From Streptomyces nitrosporeus (GTDB lineage: Bacteria; Actinomycetota; Actinomycetes; Streptomycetales; Streptomycetaceae), in contig NZ_CP023702.1 of assembly GCF_008704555.1 (NCBI RefSeq), positions 6,300,001 to 6,364,000 on the forward strand: a stretch of 64,000 nt of DNA. Direction: 5' to 3'. The position numbers and the translations under genes were made by a program. Below, piece by piece: positions 33,085 through 41,133 of this stretch. The notes under the pieces were generated by a model that had not been told where the DNA came from, did not search any database, and was given only the letters and a program-made list of their open reading frames with translations. Each line of letters starts with the position of its first letter. Position 1 is the first letter of the stretch.

Positions 33085-33807
33085 ATGCCCACGCTCATCC
33101 TCGTACGCCACGGACGCTCGACCGCCAACACCGCGGCGGTCCTCGCCGGGCGGACCCCCGGGGTCGCGCTCGACGGACACGGCGCGCGGCAGGCCGCCGC
33201 GCTGCCCGGCCGGCTGGCCGGCGTACCCCTCGTGGCCGCCGTCAGCAGCCCCCTGCAGCGCTGCCGCGAAACCCTCCAGCCCCTGCTCGCCGCCCGCCCC
33301 GGCCTCCCGCTGCACACCGAGGAGCGGATCAGCGAGTGCGACTACGGCGACTGGTCGGGGCGCAAGCTGGCCGAACTCTCCGACGAGCCCCTGATGTCCG
33401 TGGTCCAGCAGCACCCCTCGGCCGCCGCGTTCCCGGGCGGCGAGTCCATGCGGGCCATGCAGGCCAGGGCGGTCGACGCGGTACGCGACTGGAACAGCCG
33501 GATCAAGAGCGCGCACGGCGACGACTCGGTCTATCTGATGTGCTCGCACGGCGACATCATCAAGGCGGTCGTCGCCGACGCGCTGGGCATGCACCTCGAC
33601 CTCTTCCAGCGCCTCCACGCCGACCCCTGCTCGGTCACCGCGATCCGCTACACCCGGCTCCGCCCCTTCCTGCTGCGGCTGGGAGACACCGGCGACCTCG
33701 GCGCCCTGGCACCGCGCGAACCCGCCGCGGACGCGGACACGCCGGGCGGCACGGGGACGGACACGGCATCGGACGCGGCCGTAGGGGGCGGCGCGGGGGC
33801 ACCGTGA
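33085..33807 (+). CDS. Histidine phosphatase family protein (MSMEG_4193-type)
   Basis: This 240-residue phosphoglycerate-mutase-like phosphatase has the catalytic LVRHGRST near residues 6-13, an SPLQRCRET segment, an acidic catalytic region SECDYGDWSG, and the second His in CSHGDIIKAV. The C-terminal 30 residues are low-complexity. It is the first gene in a run with DUF3090 and SCO1664-family genes, a conserved actinobacterial trio. The physiological substrate is unknown. Confidence 0.88.
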   Translation: MPTLILVRHGRSTANTAAVLAGRTPGVALDGHGARQAAALPGRLAGVPLVAAVSSPLQRCRETLQPLLAARPGLPLHTEERISECDYGDWSGRKLAELSDEPLMSVVQQHPSAAAFPGGESMRAMQARAVDAVRDWNSRIKSAHGDDSVYLMCSHGDIIKAVVADALGMHLDLFQRLHADPCSVTAIRYTRLRPFLLRLGDTGDLGALAPREPAADADTPGGTGTDTASDAAVGGGAGAP

Positions 33808-33912
33808 TCGCATCGCGCAGTAGGGTGGACGCGCCGTAGCGGCCTCGCGGGCCAACTCCCGCCGGGCCCCGGCCGCCCCATCCGCCGTCACATTTCTCAA
33901 GGGAGACAGGAC

Positions 33913-34506
33913 GTGTCCCGTCAGGTGTTCCTCTACGACCCACCGGACCGCTTCGTGGCCGGCACGGTCGGGCTGCCTGGCCGCCGTACGTTTTTCCTGC
34001 AGGCGTCCTCGGGCGGGCGGGTCACGAGTGTGGCCCTGGAGAAGACCCAGGTCGCCGCGCTGGCCGAGCGGATCGACGAGCTCCTCGACGAGGTCGTACG
34101 CCGTACCGGGGGCAACTCGCCGGTGCCCGCCGTGGCACCCGTCGAAGTCGCCGACACCGCGCCGCTCGACGTCCCCGTCGAGGAGGAGTTCCGCGTCGGC
34201 ACGATGGCACTCGCCTGGGACGGCGAGGAGCAGCGCATGATCGTCGAGGCGCAGGCCCTCGTCGAACTGGACGCCGAGTCCGAGGACGACCTCGCCGAGG
34301 CGGAGGAACGCCTCCTGCAGGACGAGGAGAACGGCCCGCCCATGCTGCGGGTCCGGCTCAGCGGCGCCCAGGCGCGGGCGTTCGCCAAGCGCGCCCTGGA
34401 CGTCGTGAACGCCGGCCGGCCGCCGTGCCCGCTGTGCAGCCTCCCCCTGGACCCGGAAGGACACGTATGCCCGCGCCAGAACGGATACCGTCGCGGCACC
34501 TCCTGA
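33913..34506 (+). CDS. DUF3090 family protein
   Basis: This 197-residue protein begins SRQVFLYDPPDRFVAGTVGLPGRRTFFLQA, the hallmark of DUF3090. It ends with a zinc-ribbon-like CPLCSLPLDPEGHVC motif. A GGGAG site precedes the GTG at 33913. The end overlaps the SCO1664-family gene by 40 bases, so the two are tightly coupled. Function unknown; conserved association with the phosphatase and kinase-like neighbours suggests one pathway. Confidence 0.9.
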   Translation: MSRQVFLYDPPDRFVAGTVGLPGRRTFFLQASSGGRVTSVALEKTQVAALAERIDELLDEVVRRTGGNSPVPAVAPVEVADTAPLDVPVEEEFRVGTMALAWDGEEQRMIVEAQALVELDAESEDDLAEAEERLLQDEENGPPMLRVRLSGAQARAFAKRALDVVNAGRPPCPLCSLPLDPEGHVCPRQNGYRRGTS

Positions 34507-35381
34507 GCGGGGACGGGCTGCGCACCCTGCTCGCCGAAGGCGAACTCACCGTCCTCGGACAGGTGCGGGGCGCCTCGAACGCCGTCCTGCACTGCACGGT
34601 CTCCCACGCGGGCGAGGAGCGCCTCTGCGCCTACAAGCCCGTCGCCGGGGAGCAGCCGCTGTGGGACTTCCCCGACGGCACCCTCGCCCAGCGGGAGGCG
34701 GCCGCCTACGAGATCTCCGAGGCCACCGGATGGGGCCTCGTACCGCCCACCGTGCTGCGGGACGGCCCCTACGGCCGCGGGACGTGCCAGCTGTGGATCG
34801 AGGCCGACGACGCGCAGGAGGCGGACGAAGCCGCCCCGGCGGCCCCCGGGGACGGTTTTGGAGCGGCGGACGAGGCGGCGGGGGCGCTCCGGCTCCTGAC
34901 GCCGCTGCTCGCGCTCGTGGCGGGCGAGGAAGCCCCAAAGGGCTGGAAGGCCATCGGCTTCGCCGAGGTGGGGCAGGGGCGGACCGCTCTTCTGGTGCAC
35001 GCCGACGACCCCCGGCTGCGCAGGCTCGCGGTCCTCGACGCGGTGATCAACAACGGCGACCGCAAGGGCGGCCATCTGCTCTCCGGCCCCGGCGGCCAGC
35101 TGTACGGCATCGACCACGGCGTCACCTTCAACGCCGAGGACAAGCTGCGGACCCTGCTGTGGGGATGGGCCGGCGAGCCCCTCACCGCCGAGGCCGCCGC
35201 CGTCCTCGACCGGCTCGCCGCCGGCCTGGAACCGGGCACGCCGCTCGCCACCCGGATGGGCGAGCTGATCACGAGCGCCGAGCTGGACGCGCTGCGGGCC
35301 CGGGTCGGTGCCCTGCGGGCGTCGGGCCGCCACCCCGTCCCCGGCGGGGAGTGGCCCGCCATCCCCTGGCCGCCGGTCTGA
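34467..35381 (+). CDS. SCO1664 family protein (PI3/4-kinase-like fold)
   Basis: This 304-residue protein belongs to the family named after S. coelicolor SCO1664. The segments VLDAVINNGDRKGGHLL and YGIDHGVTFN form the NxDR...DHG catalytic and metal pattern of phosphatidylinositol-kinase-like and HipA-like kinases. It may phosphorylate a protein or lipid. The start at 34467 lies inside the DUF3090 gene. mshC follows after about 100 bases, matching the known SCO1664-SCO1663 order. Confidence 0.9.
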   Translation: MPAPERIPSRHLLSGDGLRTLLAEGELTVLGQVRGASNAVLHCTVSHAGEERLCAYKPVAGEQPLWDFPDGTLAQREAAAYEISEATGWGLVPPTVLRDGPYGRGTCQLWIEADDAQEADEAAPAAPGDGFGAADEAAGALRLLTPLLALVAGEEAPKGWKAIGFAEVGQGRTALLVHADDPRLRRLAVLDAVINNGDRKGGHLLSGPGGQLYGIDHGVTFNAEDKLRTLLWGWAGEPLTAEAAAVLDRLAAGLEPGTPLATRMGELITSAELDALRARVGALRASGRHPVPGGEWPAIPWPPV

Positions 35382-35483
35382 CGCCCTCCTACGGCAGGGC
35401 GCCCGTATCCGCAAGACCGCCTCTTCGGACAGGATCCCCGGTCCGGTTCGTATCCGGAAGCATCGTCCGGTTACGCTCATGAC

Positions 35484-36713
35484 ATGCATGCCTGGCCCGC
35501 TTCTGAGGTCCCCGCCCTGCCCGGCAAGGGCCGCGACCTTCGGATCCACGACACCGCGACCGGCGGACGGATCACCCTTGACCCCGGTCCCGTCGCCCGC
35601 ATCTACGTCTGCGGCATCACGCCGTACGACGCGACCCACATGGGTCATGCGGCGACCTACAACGCGTTCGACCTCGTGCAACGCGTGTGGCTCGACACCA
35701 AGCGGCAGGTCCACTACGTCCAGAACGTCACCGATGTGGACGACCCGCTGCTGGAGCGGGCCGTGCGCGACGGCGAGGACTGGACGGAGCTCGCCGAGCG
35801 CGAGACCGCCCTGTTCCGCGAGGACATGACCGCCCTGCGCATGCTCCCCCCGAAGCACTACATCGGGGCCGTCGAGGCGATACCCGGCATCGTCCCGCTC
35901 GTGGAGCGCCTGCGGGACTCGGGCGCCGCCTACGAGCTGGACGGTGACGTGTACTTCTCCGTCGAGGCGGACCCGCACTTCGGCGAGGTCTCCCACCTCG
36001 ACGCCGAGGCGATGCGCCTGCTCTCCGCCGAACGCGGCGGAGACCCGGAGCGCCCCGGCAAGAAGAACCCCCTCGACCCGATGCTGTGGATGGCCGCCCG
36101 CGAGGGCGAACCGAGCTGGGACGGCGCGAGCCTCGGCCCCGGCCGGCCCGGCTGGCACATCGAGTGCGTGGCCATCGCGCTGGACCACCTGGGCATGGGC
36201 TTCGACGTCCAGGGCGGCGGCTCCGACCTGGTCTTCCCGCACCACGAGATGGGCGCCTCGCACGCCCAGGCGCTGACCGGCGAACACCCCTTCGCCCGTG
36301 CCTACGTGCACGCCGGCATGGTCGCCCTGGACGGCGAGAAGATGTCCAAGTCCAAGGGCAACCTCGTCTTCGTCTCTGCGCTGCGCCGCGAGGGAGTGGA
36401 CCCCGCGGCGATCCGGCTCGCCCTGCTCGCCCACCACTACCGCTCCGACTGGGAGTGGACCGGCCAGGTCCTCGCCGACGCCGTCGAGCGGCTCGCCCGG
36501 TGGCGGGCCGCGGTCTCCCGGCCCGACGGCCTGTCCGCCGACGCGCTCGTCGACGAGGTGCGGGACGCGCTGGCCGACGACCTGGACTCCCCGGCCGCGC
36601 TCGCTGCCGTCGACCGCTGGGCCGAGCGGCAGAGCGCGGGCGGCGGTACGGACGAGGGCGCACCCGGCCTGGTCTCCCGCACCGTCGACGCGCTGCTGGG
36701 CGTCGCGCTGTAG
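35484..36713 (+). CDS. mshC: L-cysteine:1D-myo-inositol-GlcN ligase (mycothiol synthesis)
   Basis: This 409-residue ligase joins cysteine to GlcN-Ins in mycothiol biosynthesis. It is a cysteinyl-tRNA-synthetase paralogue without the anticodon domain. The zinc Cys43 is in YVCGITPYDATHMGH, where HMGH is the HIGH-type signature. WHIECVA and FPHHEMG carry further zinc ligands, and GEKMSKSKG (about 285-293) is the KMSKS loop. Its length matches MshC. Mycothiol is the cofactor of MscR encoded at 19.4 kb. Confidence 0.96.
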   Translation: MHAWPASEVPALPGKGRDLRIHDTATGGRITLDPGPVARIYVCGITPYDATHMGHAATYNAFDLVQRVWLDTKRQVHYVQNVTDVDDPLLERAVRDGEDWTELAERETALFREDMTALRMLPPKHYIGAVEAIPGIVPLVERLRDSGAAYELDGDVYFSVEADPHFGEVSHLDAEAMRLLSAERGGDPERPGKKNPLDPMLWMAAREGEPSWDGASLGPGRPGWHIECVAIALDHLGMGFDVQGGGSDLVFPHHEMGASHAQALTGEHPFARAYVHAGMVALDGEKMSKSKGNLVFVSALRREGVDPAAIRLALLAHHYRSDWEWTGQVLADAVERLARWRAAVSRPDGLSADALVDEVRDALADDLDSPAALAAVDRWAERQSAGGGTDEGAPGLVSRTVDALLGVAL

Positions 36714-36794
36714 GAGGCATGGCGAGGAGGGGAGCCCCTTCTCGTCAGCCCCCCGCCCCTTCGCGGGACCCGCGCTGAGGCGCCCCCGCCGGAC

Positions 36795-36837
36795 GGGAAC
36801 GGCCCCGGACCTCACCGTGAGGTCCGGGGCCGTTCCC
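36795..36837. terminator. Very strong bidirectional terminator
   Basis: A perfect inverted repeat of about 20 bp (36795-36815 with 36817-36837; arms begin GGGAACGGCCCCGG) has almost no loop. It separates the convergent mshC and PAC2 genes and is one of the longest perfect stems in the window. Confidence 0.9.
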
Positions 36838-36846
36838 GTGCCGGTG

Positions 36847-37923
36847 TCACTCCGCGGGCGGTCCGCCGCCGGGGCCGGCGGCCGGATCGTCGGGCCCGTC
36901 CTTCTCCCCGGAGCCGTCGCCGCCCGGGCGGGCGCTCCCGGGGCCGTCCTTCCCCGGACGGCCGCCCTCCGCCCGGTCCGGACGCGGGGGCCGCGGCGGC
37001 CGGGTCCGGCCGCCGGAGGTGTCCCGCAGATAGGGGACGTCCCCGCTCTCCGCTACGGGCCCGGGCGCCTGCCCCGGACCGCCGACGTCCCGGCGGCGGA
37101 GGCAGCGCTCGAACTCGCGGGCGATGGCCTCGCCCGACGCCTCGGGCAGCTCCGCGGTGTCCCGGGCCTCCTCCAGCGTCTGCACGTACTCCGCCACCTC
37201 GCTGTCCTCGGCGGCGAGCTGGTCCACGCCGAGCTGCCAGGCGCGGGCGTCCTCGGGGAGCTCGCCCAGCGGGATCCGCAGGCCGAGCAGATCCTCCAGC
37301 CGGTTGAGCAGCGCCAGCGTCGCCTTGGGGTTCGGCGGCTGCGACACGTAGTGCGGCACCGCCGCCCACAGGCTCACCGTGGGCACCCCGGCGTGCGTGC
37401 AGGCCTCCTGGAGGATGCCGACGATGCCCGTGGGCCCCTCGTACTTCGTCTCCTCCAGGTCCATCGTCCTGGCCAGGTCCGGATCGGAGGTGACCCCGCT
37501 GACCGGGACCGGCCTGGTGTGCGGGGTGTCGCCCAGCAGCGCCCCCAGGATGACGATCATCTCGACGCCGAGCTCATGGGCGAAGCCCAGGATCTCGTTG
37601 CAGAACGACCGCCAGCGCATGGAGGGTTCGATACCGCGGACGAGCACCAGGTCGCGGGGCTTCTCCCCGCCGACACGGACCACCGACAGCCGGGTCGTCG
37701 GCCAGGTGATCCTGCGGGCTCCGTCCTCCAGCCACACCGTGGGCCGGTTGACCTGGAAGTCGTAGTAGTCCTCGGCGTCGAGCGCCGCGAAGACCTCGCC
37801 CTTCCACTCCCGGTTCAGATGTCCGACCGCTGTGGAGGCGGCGTCACCGGCGTCGTTCCAGCCTTCGAACGCGGCCACCATGACCGGGTCGATCAGCTCG
37901 GGTACTCCCTCGAGCTCGATCAC
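36847..37923 (-). CDS. PAC2 family protein
   Basis: This 358-residue protein has the PAC2 domain (about 1-285), including DPVMVAAFEGWNDAGDAAS, LVRGIEPSMRWRSF and LGALLGDTPHTRPVPV. It resembles eukaryotic proteasome-assembly chaperone 2 and archaeal PbaB-type proteins. A disordered Pro/Gly/Asp-rich tail of about 70 residues follows. The GTG start at 37923 is supported by GGAAGGAGG. Actinobacterial PAC2 proteins are of unknown role. A link to the 20S proteasome encoded 25 kb away is suggestive but unproven. Confidence 0.88.
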   Translation of the reverse strand: MIELEGVPELIDPVMVAAFEGWNDAGDAASTAVGHLNREWKGEVFAALDAEDYYDFQVNRPTVWLEDGARRITWPTTRLSVVRVGGEKPRDLVLVRGIEPSMRWRSFCNEILGFAHELGVEMIVILGALLGDTPHTRPVPVSGVTSDPDLARTMDLEETKYEGPTGIVGILQEACTHAGVPTVSLWAAVPHYVSQPPNPKATLALLNRLEDLLGLRIPLGELPEDARAWQLGVDQLAAEDSEVAEYVQTLEEARDTAELPEASGEAIAREFERCLRRRDVGGPGQAPGPVAESGDVPYLRDTSGGRTRPPRPPRPDRAEGGRPGKDGPGSARPGGDGSGEKDGPDDPAAGPGGGPPAE

Positions 37924-38105
37924 CCAGGCCTCCTTCCGAAGTTCCCTTGCGTACGCATCAACCTTACGACTTCCCCGCCCTCTCCCCGCAGCCTGTTTGC
38001 GTGGACGAGCGAACCATGCCGACCAGTGATTCATCCGAGCTGTTTCCTGCCGAAACCGGGCGAATATCGGCCTGCCCCTGGACCGGGGGGTCGGAGCGGG
38101 GATAT

Positions 38106-38135
38106 ACATCGGATGACCAAGAAGAGGTCCGATGT
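38106..38135 (+). promoter_or_regulatory. Paired operator half-sites before the fuconate genes
   Basis: ACATCGGATGA (38106-38116) and AGGTCCGATGT (38125-38135) are two 11-base elements 19 bases apart. Both match ACATCCGATGT, the palindrome found upstream of the FadR-type regulator gene (41044-41054). They lie 20-50 bases before the dehydratase start, where a repressor would block transcription. Confidence 0.6.
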
Positions 38136-38154
38136 TATTTCCCTGGGGGCGCAC

Positions 38155-39528
38155 ATGAGTCTGACCGTCACAGGCGTCGAGGTCCACGACGTCCGCTTTC
38201 CCACCTCGGAGGAGCTCGACGGTTCCGACGCCATGAACCCCGACCCCGACTACTCCGCCGCCTACGTCGTCCTGCGGACGAACGGGACCGCCGGGGCCGA
38301 CGGGACCGGAGAGGGGCCCGCGCCCGAGGGGCACGGTTTCTGCTTCACCATCGGGCGCGGCAACGACGTCATGGCGGCCGCGATCGGCACACTCCGCCCC
38401 CATCTGCTGGGCCGCCCCGTCTCCCGCACCGCGGCCGGACTCGGCGCCCTCTACCGCGAACTCACCCATGACTCCCAACTCCGCTGGCTGGGACCGGAGA
38501 AGGGGGTGATGCACATGGCGGCGGGCGCGGTCGTCAACGCCGCGTGGGACCTCGCCGCGAAACTCGCCGGGCAGCCCGTGTGGCGGTTCCTGGCCGGGAT
38601 GACCCCCGAGGAGCTAGTCTCCCTGGTCGACTTCCGCTACCTCACCGACGCCCTCACCCCCGACGAGGCCCTGGCCCTCCTCCGGGCCGCCGAACCCGGC
38701 CGGGCCGAGCGCACCGAACGGCTGCTGGCCGAGGGGTACCCCGCCTACACCACCTCGCCGGGCTGGCTCGGCTACGACGACGACAAGCTGGTACGGCTCG
38801 CCCGGGAGGCCGTCGCCGACGGCTTCACCCAGATCAAGCTCAAGGTGGGCGGCGACCTCCACGACGACGTCCGCCGCCTCGCCCTGGCCCGCCGGGCGGT
38901 GGGCCCGGACATCCGGATCGCCGTCGACGCCAACCAGCGCTGGGACGTGGAGGGGGCGATCACCTGGATGAAGGCCCTCGCCCCCTACGACCCGTACTGG
39001 ATCGAGGAGCCGACCAGCCCCGACGACGTACTCGGCCACGCCGCCGTGCGCGCGGGACAGCCGGTCAAGGTCGCCACGGGCGAACACATCGCCAACCGGG
39101 TCGTGTTCAAGCAGCTGCTCCAGGCCGGCGGCACCGACTTCGTGCAGATCGACGCGGCCCGGGTGGCCGGCGTCAACGAGAACCTCGCCGTCCTGCTGCT
39201 CGCCGCCAAGTACGGCGTACCGGTCTGCCCGCACGCGGGCGGCGTGGGACTGTGCGAACTGGTCCAGCACCTGTCGATGTTCGACTACGTCGCCGTGTCC
39301 GGCACCTGGGAGGACCGGGTCATCGAATACGTCGACCACCTCCACGAGCACTTCGCCGACCCGGCCGTCATCCGGGCCGGACGCTACGTCACGCCCCGCG
39401 CCCCGGGCTTCTCCGCCCGGATGCTTCCCGCCTCGCTCGCGGACCACGCCTACCCGGCCGGCCCCGTCTGGCGGGCACGCCGTACTCCCGCCCCCGCCCA
39501 CCGCGTCCCCGAGGAGACCACCCGATGA
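38155..39528 (+). CDS. L-fuconate dehydratase (enolase superfamily)
   Basis: This 457-residue protein dehydrates an acid sugar, most likely L-fuconate, to 2-keto-3-deoxy-L-fuconate. Catalytic KxK is in QIKLKVGGD. Metal ligands are in AVDANQRWD, WIEEPTSPDD and ATGEHIANR, and the catalytic His is in CPHAGGVGLCE. Length and motif spacing fit the FucD branch rather than mandelate racemase. The ATG at 38155 follows GGGGGC; an ATG at 38113 lies within the operator and lacks a ribosome site. It overlaps the next SDR gene by four bases (ATGA). Confidence 0.88.
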   Translation: MSLTVTGVEVHDVRFPTSEELDGSDAMNPDPDYSAAYVVLRTNGTAGADGTGEGPAPEGHGFCFTIGRGNDVMAAAIGTLRPHLLGRPVSRTAAGLGALYRELTHDSQLRWLGPEKGVMHMAAGAVVNAAWDLAAKLAGQPVWRFLAGMTPEELVSLVDFRYLTDALTPDEALALLRAAEPGRAERTERLLAEGYPAYTTSPGWLGYDDDKLVRLAREAVADGFTQIKLKVGGDLHDDVRRLALARRAVGPDIRIAVDANQRWDVEGAITWMKALAPYDPYWIEEPTSPDDVLGHAAVRAGQPVKVATGEHIANRVVFKQLLQAGGTDFVQIDAARVAGVNENLAVLLLAAKYGVPVCPHAGGVGLCELVQHLSMFDYVAVSGTWEDRVIEYVDHLHEHFADPAVIRAGRYVTPRAPGFSARMLPASLADHAYPAGPVWRARRTPAPAHRVPEETTR

Positions 39529-40298
39529 CCACCGCACGGGAATTCGACGGACTGTCCGCCCTCGTCACCGGCGGCGCCTCCGGCATCGGCGCCGCCGTCG
39601 CCGCACTGCTGCTGGCCCGGGGCGCCCGGGTCGCCGTACTTGACCGGGACACCGCCGGGGCGCCCGCCGGGGTGCTGGCGATCGAGGCGGACGTCACCGA
39701 CGACGGGGCCGTACGCGCCGGGGTGGAGCGGGCGGCCGGTGAACTCGGCGGCCTGCACACCCTCGTGTCCAACGCGGGGATCGGCTCCATCGGCACCGTC
39801 GAGGAGAACGACGACGAGGAGTGGGCCCACGTCCTGGACGTCAACGTCCTCGGCATGGTCCGCACCGCCCGCCACGCCCTGCCCCACCTGCGCGCGGCCG
39901 CCGCCGAACGCCCCGGAGCCGTGTCGATCACCCAGACCTGCTCGATCGCGGCCACCGCCGGCCTGCCCCGGCGCGCCCTGTACGGCGCCGCCAAGGGGGC
40001 GGTGCTCGCCCTCACCCTCGCCATGGCCGCCGACCACGTCCGCGAAGGGGTCCGCGTCAACTGCGTCAACCCCGGTACGGCGGACACCCCGTGGGTCGGC
40101 CGGCTGCTCGACCGGGCCGAGGACCCGCACGCCGAACGCGCCGCCCTGGAGGCCCGCCAGCCGATGGGCCGGCTCGTCTCCGCCGACGAGGTCGCCGCCG
40201 CCATCGCCTATCTGGCGAGCCCGTCCGCCGCCTCTGTCACCGGCACCGCGCTCGCCGTCGACGGCGGGATGCAGGGCCTGCGGCTGCGTCCCGCCTGA
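39525..40298 (+). CDS. SDR oxidoreductase in the fuconate operon
   Basis: This 257-residue short-chain dehydrogenase has TGGASGIG near residues 16-23, NAG in LVSNAGIG, a Ser in TCSIAATAG, YGAAKGAV, and a C-terminal GTALAVDGGMQGLR. In the non-phosphorylative fucose pathway an SDR oxidises either L-fucose or 2-keto-3-deoxy-L-fuconate. Placement directly after the dehydratase favours the second. Lactonase and hydrolase genes of the pathway are not in the window. Confidence 0.85.
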   Translation: MTTAREFDGLSALVTGGASGIGAAVAALLLARGARVAVLDRDTAGAPAGVLAIEADVTDDGAVRAGVERAAGELGGLHTLVSNAGIGSIGTVEENDDEEWAHVLDVNVLGMVRTARHALPHLRAAAAERPGAVSITQTCSIAATAGLPRRALYGAAKGAVLALTLAMAADHVREGVRVNCVNPGTADTPWVGRLLDRAEDPHAERAALEARQPMGRLVSADEVAAAIAYLASPSAASVTGTALAVDGGMQGLRLRPA

Positions 40299-40351
40299 AC
40301 CCGGCGGCCCCGCCCGGCCCGGCGCTCTCCGGCGGGCCCGCCCGGGGGGCG

Positions 40352-41023
40352 TCACAGCGTCGAACGCAGCCACTGCTCCACACTCGCCACGTGCACCGTC
40401 GCCCAGGACCGGGCCGCCTCGGCGTCGCGGTCCCGCAGCGCGGCGAGGATCGCCCGGTGCTCGTGCAGGGTACGGCTGACCGCGTCCCGCTGGGTGAGCC
40501 CGCGCCAGACCCTGGCGCGGGTGGTCGGCCCGGACAGGCCGTCCAGCAGCGAACACAGCACCGAGTTGCCCGACGCCTGGACGATGCCCCGGTGGAACTC
40601 CAGATCGGCGGCGACCAGCTCCTCCACCGACGGGCCGGGCCCCAGCGCGTCCAGCTGCGCGCCCAGGGCGTCCAGCCGTTCCTCGTCGATGCGCGGCGCC
40701 GCCATCGCCGTGGCCGCCGGCTCCAGGATCCTGCGTACCGCGAGGAACTCCAGCACCGTGTCGTCGCGGTGGAAGTCCACCACGAAGCTGAGCGCCTCCA
40801 GCAGGAGCTGGGGGTCCAGGCTGGTGACGTAGGTGCCGTCGCCCTGACGGACGTCGAGGATCCGGATCAGCGACAGCGCGCGCACCGCCTCGCGCAGCGA
40901 GTTGCGGGACAGCCCCAGGCCGGCGGCGAGTTCGCTCTCCTTGGGAAGCCGGTCGCCGGGTGCCAGGGCGCCCGAGACGATCATCCCCTTGATCTTCTCG
41001 ATCGCTTCGTCGGTGACGGCCAT
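40352..41023 (-). CDS. FadR/GntR regulator, likely repressor of the fuconate genes
   Basis: The 223-residue protein has an N-terminal winged helix (LPKESELAAGLGLSRNSLREAVRALS) and an FCD ligand domain with ADLEFHRGIVQASGNSVL and a late EHRAIL. GAGGAGG precedes the ATG at 41023. It converges on the fuconate operon, and its own upstream palindrome (41044-41054) matches two sites before that operon. It is therefore probably the local, self-regulating repressor. Confidence 0.87.
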   Translation of the reverse strand: MAVTDEAIEKIKGMIVSGALAPGDRLPKESELAAGLGLSRNSLREAVRALSLIRILDVRQGDGTYVTSLDPQLLLEALSFVVDFHRDDTVLEFLAVRRILEPAATAMAAPRIDEERLDALGAQLDALGPGPSVEELVAADLEFHRGIVQASGNSVLCSLLDGLSGPTTRARVWRGLTQRDAVSRTLHEHRAILAALRDRDAEAARSWATVHVASVEQWLRSTL

Positions 41024-41043
41024 GAGGGGCCTCCTCGCACAAG

Positions 41044-41054
41044 ACATCCGATGT
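41044..41054 (-). promoter_or_regulatory. Palindromic operator of the FadR-type regulator
   Basis: ACATCCGATGT is a perfect odd palindrome (5-base arms around C), 21 bases upstream of the regulator start. The same element occurs twice before the fuconate dehydratase gene (38106-38135). Confidence 0.6.
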
Positions 41055-41133
41055 ATGGAGTCATTATGCGGCCAGAACCCCGTACCGCTCCCCGAGGGGG
41101 CGGCCCGGCCGCGCCGCCCCCTCCCGGCCGCCG

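Noticed and set aside
36298..38154. Very long upstream extension of the fuconate dehydratase frame
   Set aside because: It reads across the end of mshC, the strong terminator and the opposite PAC2 gene. The family start is at 38155.
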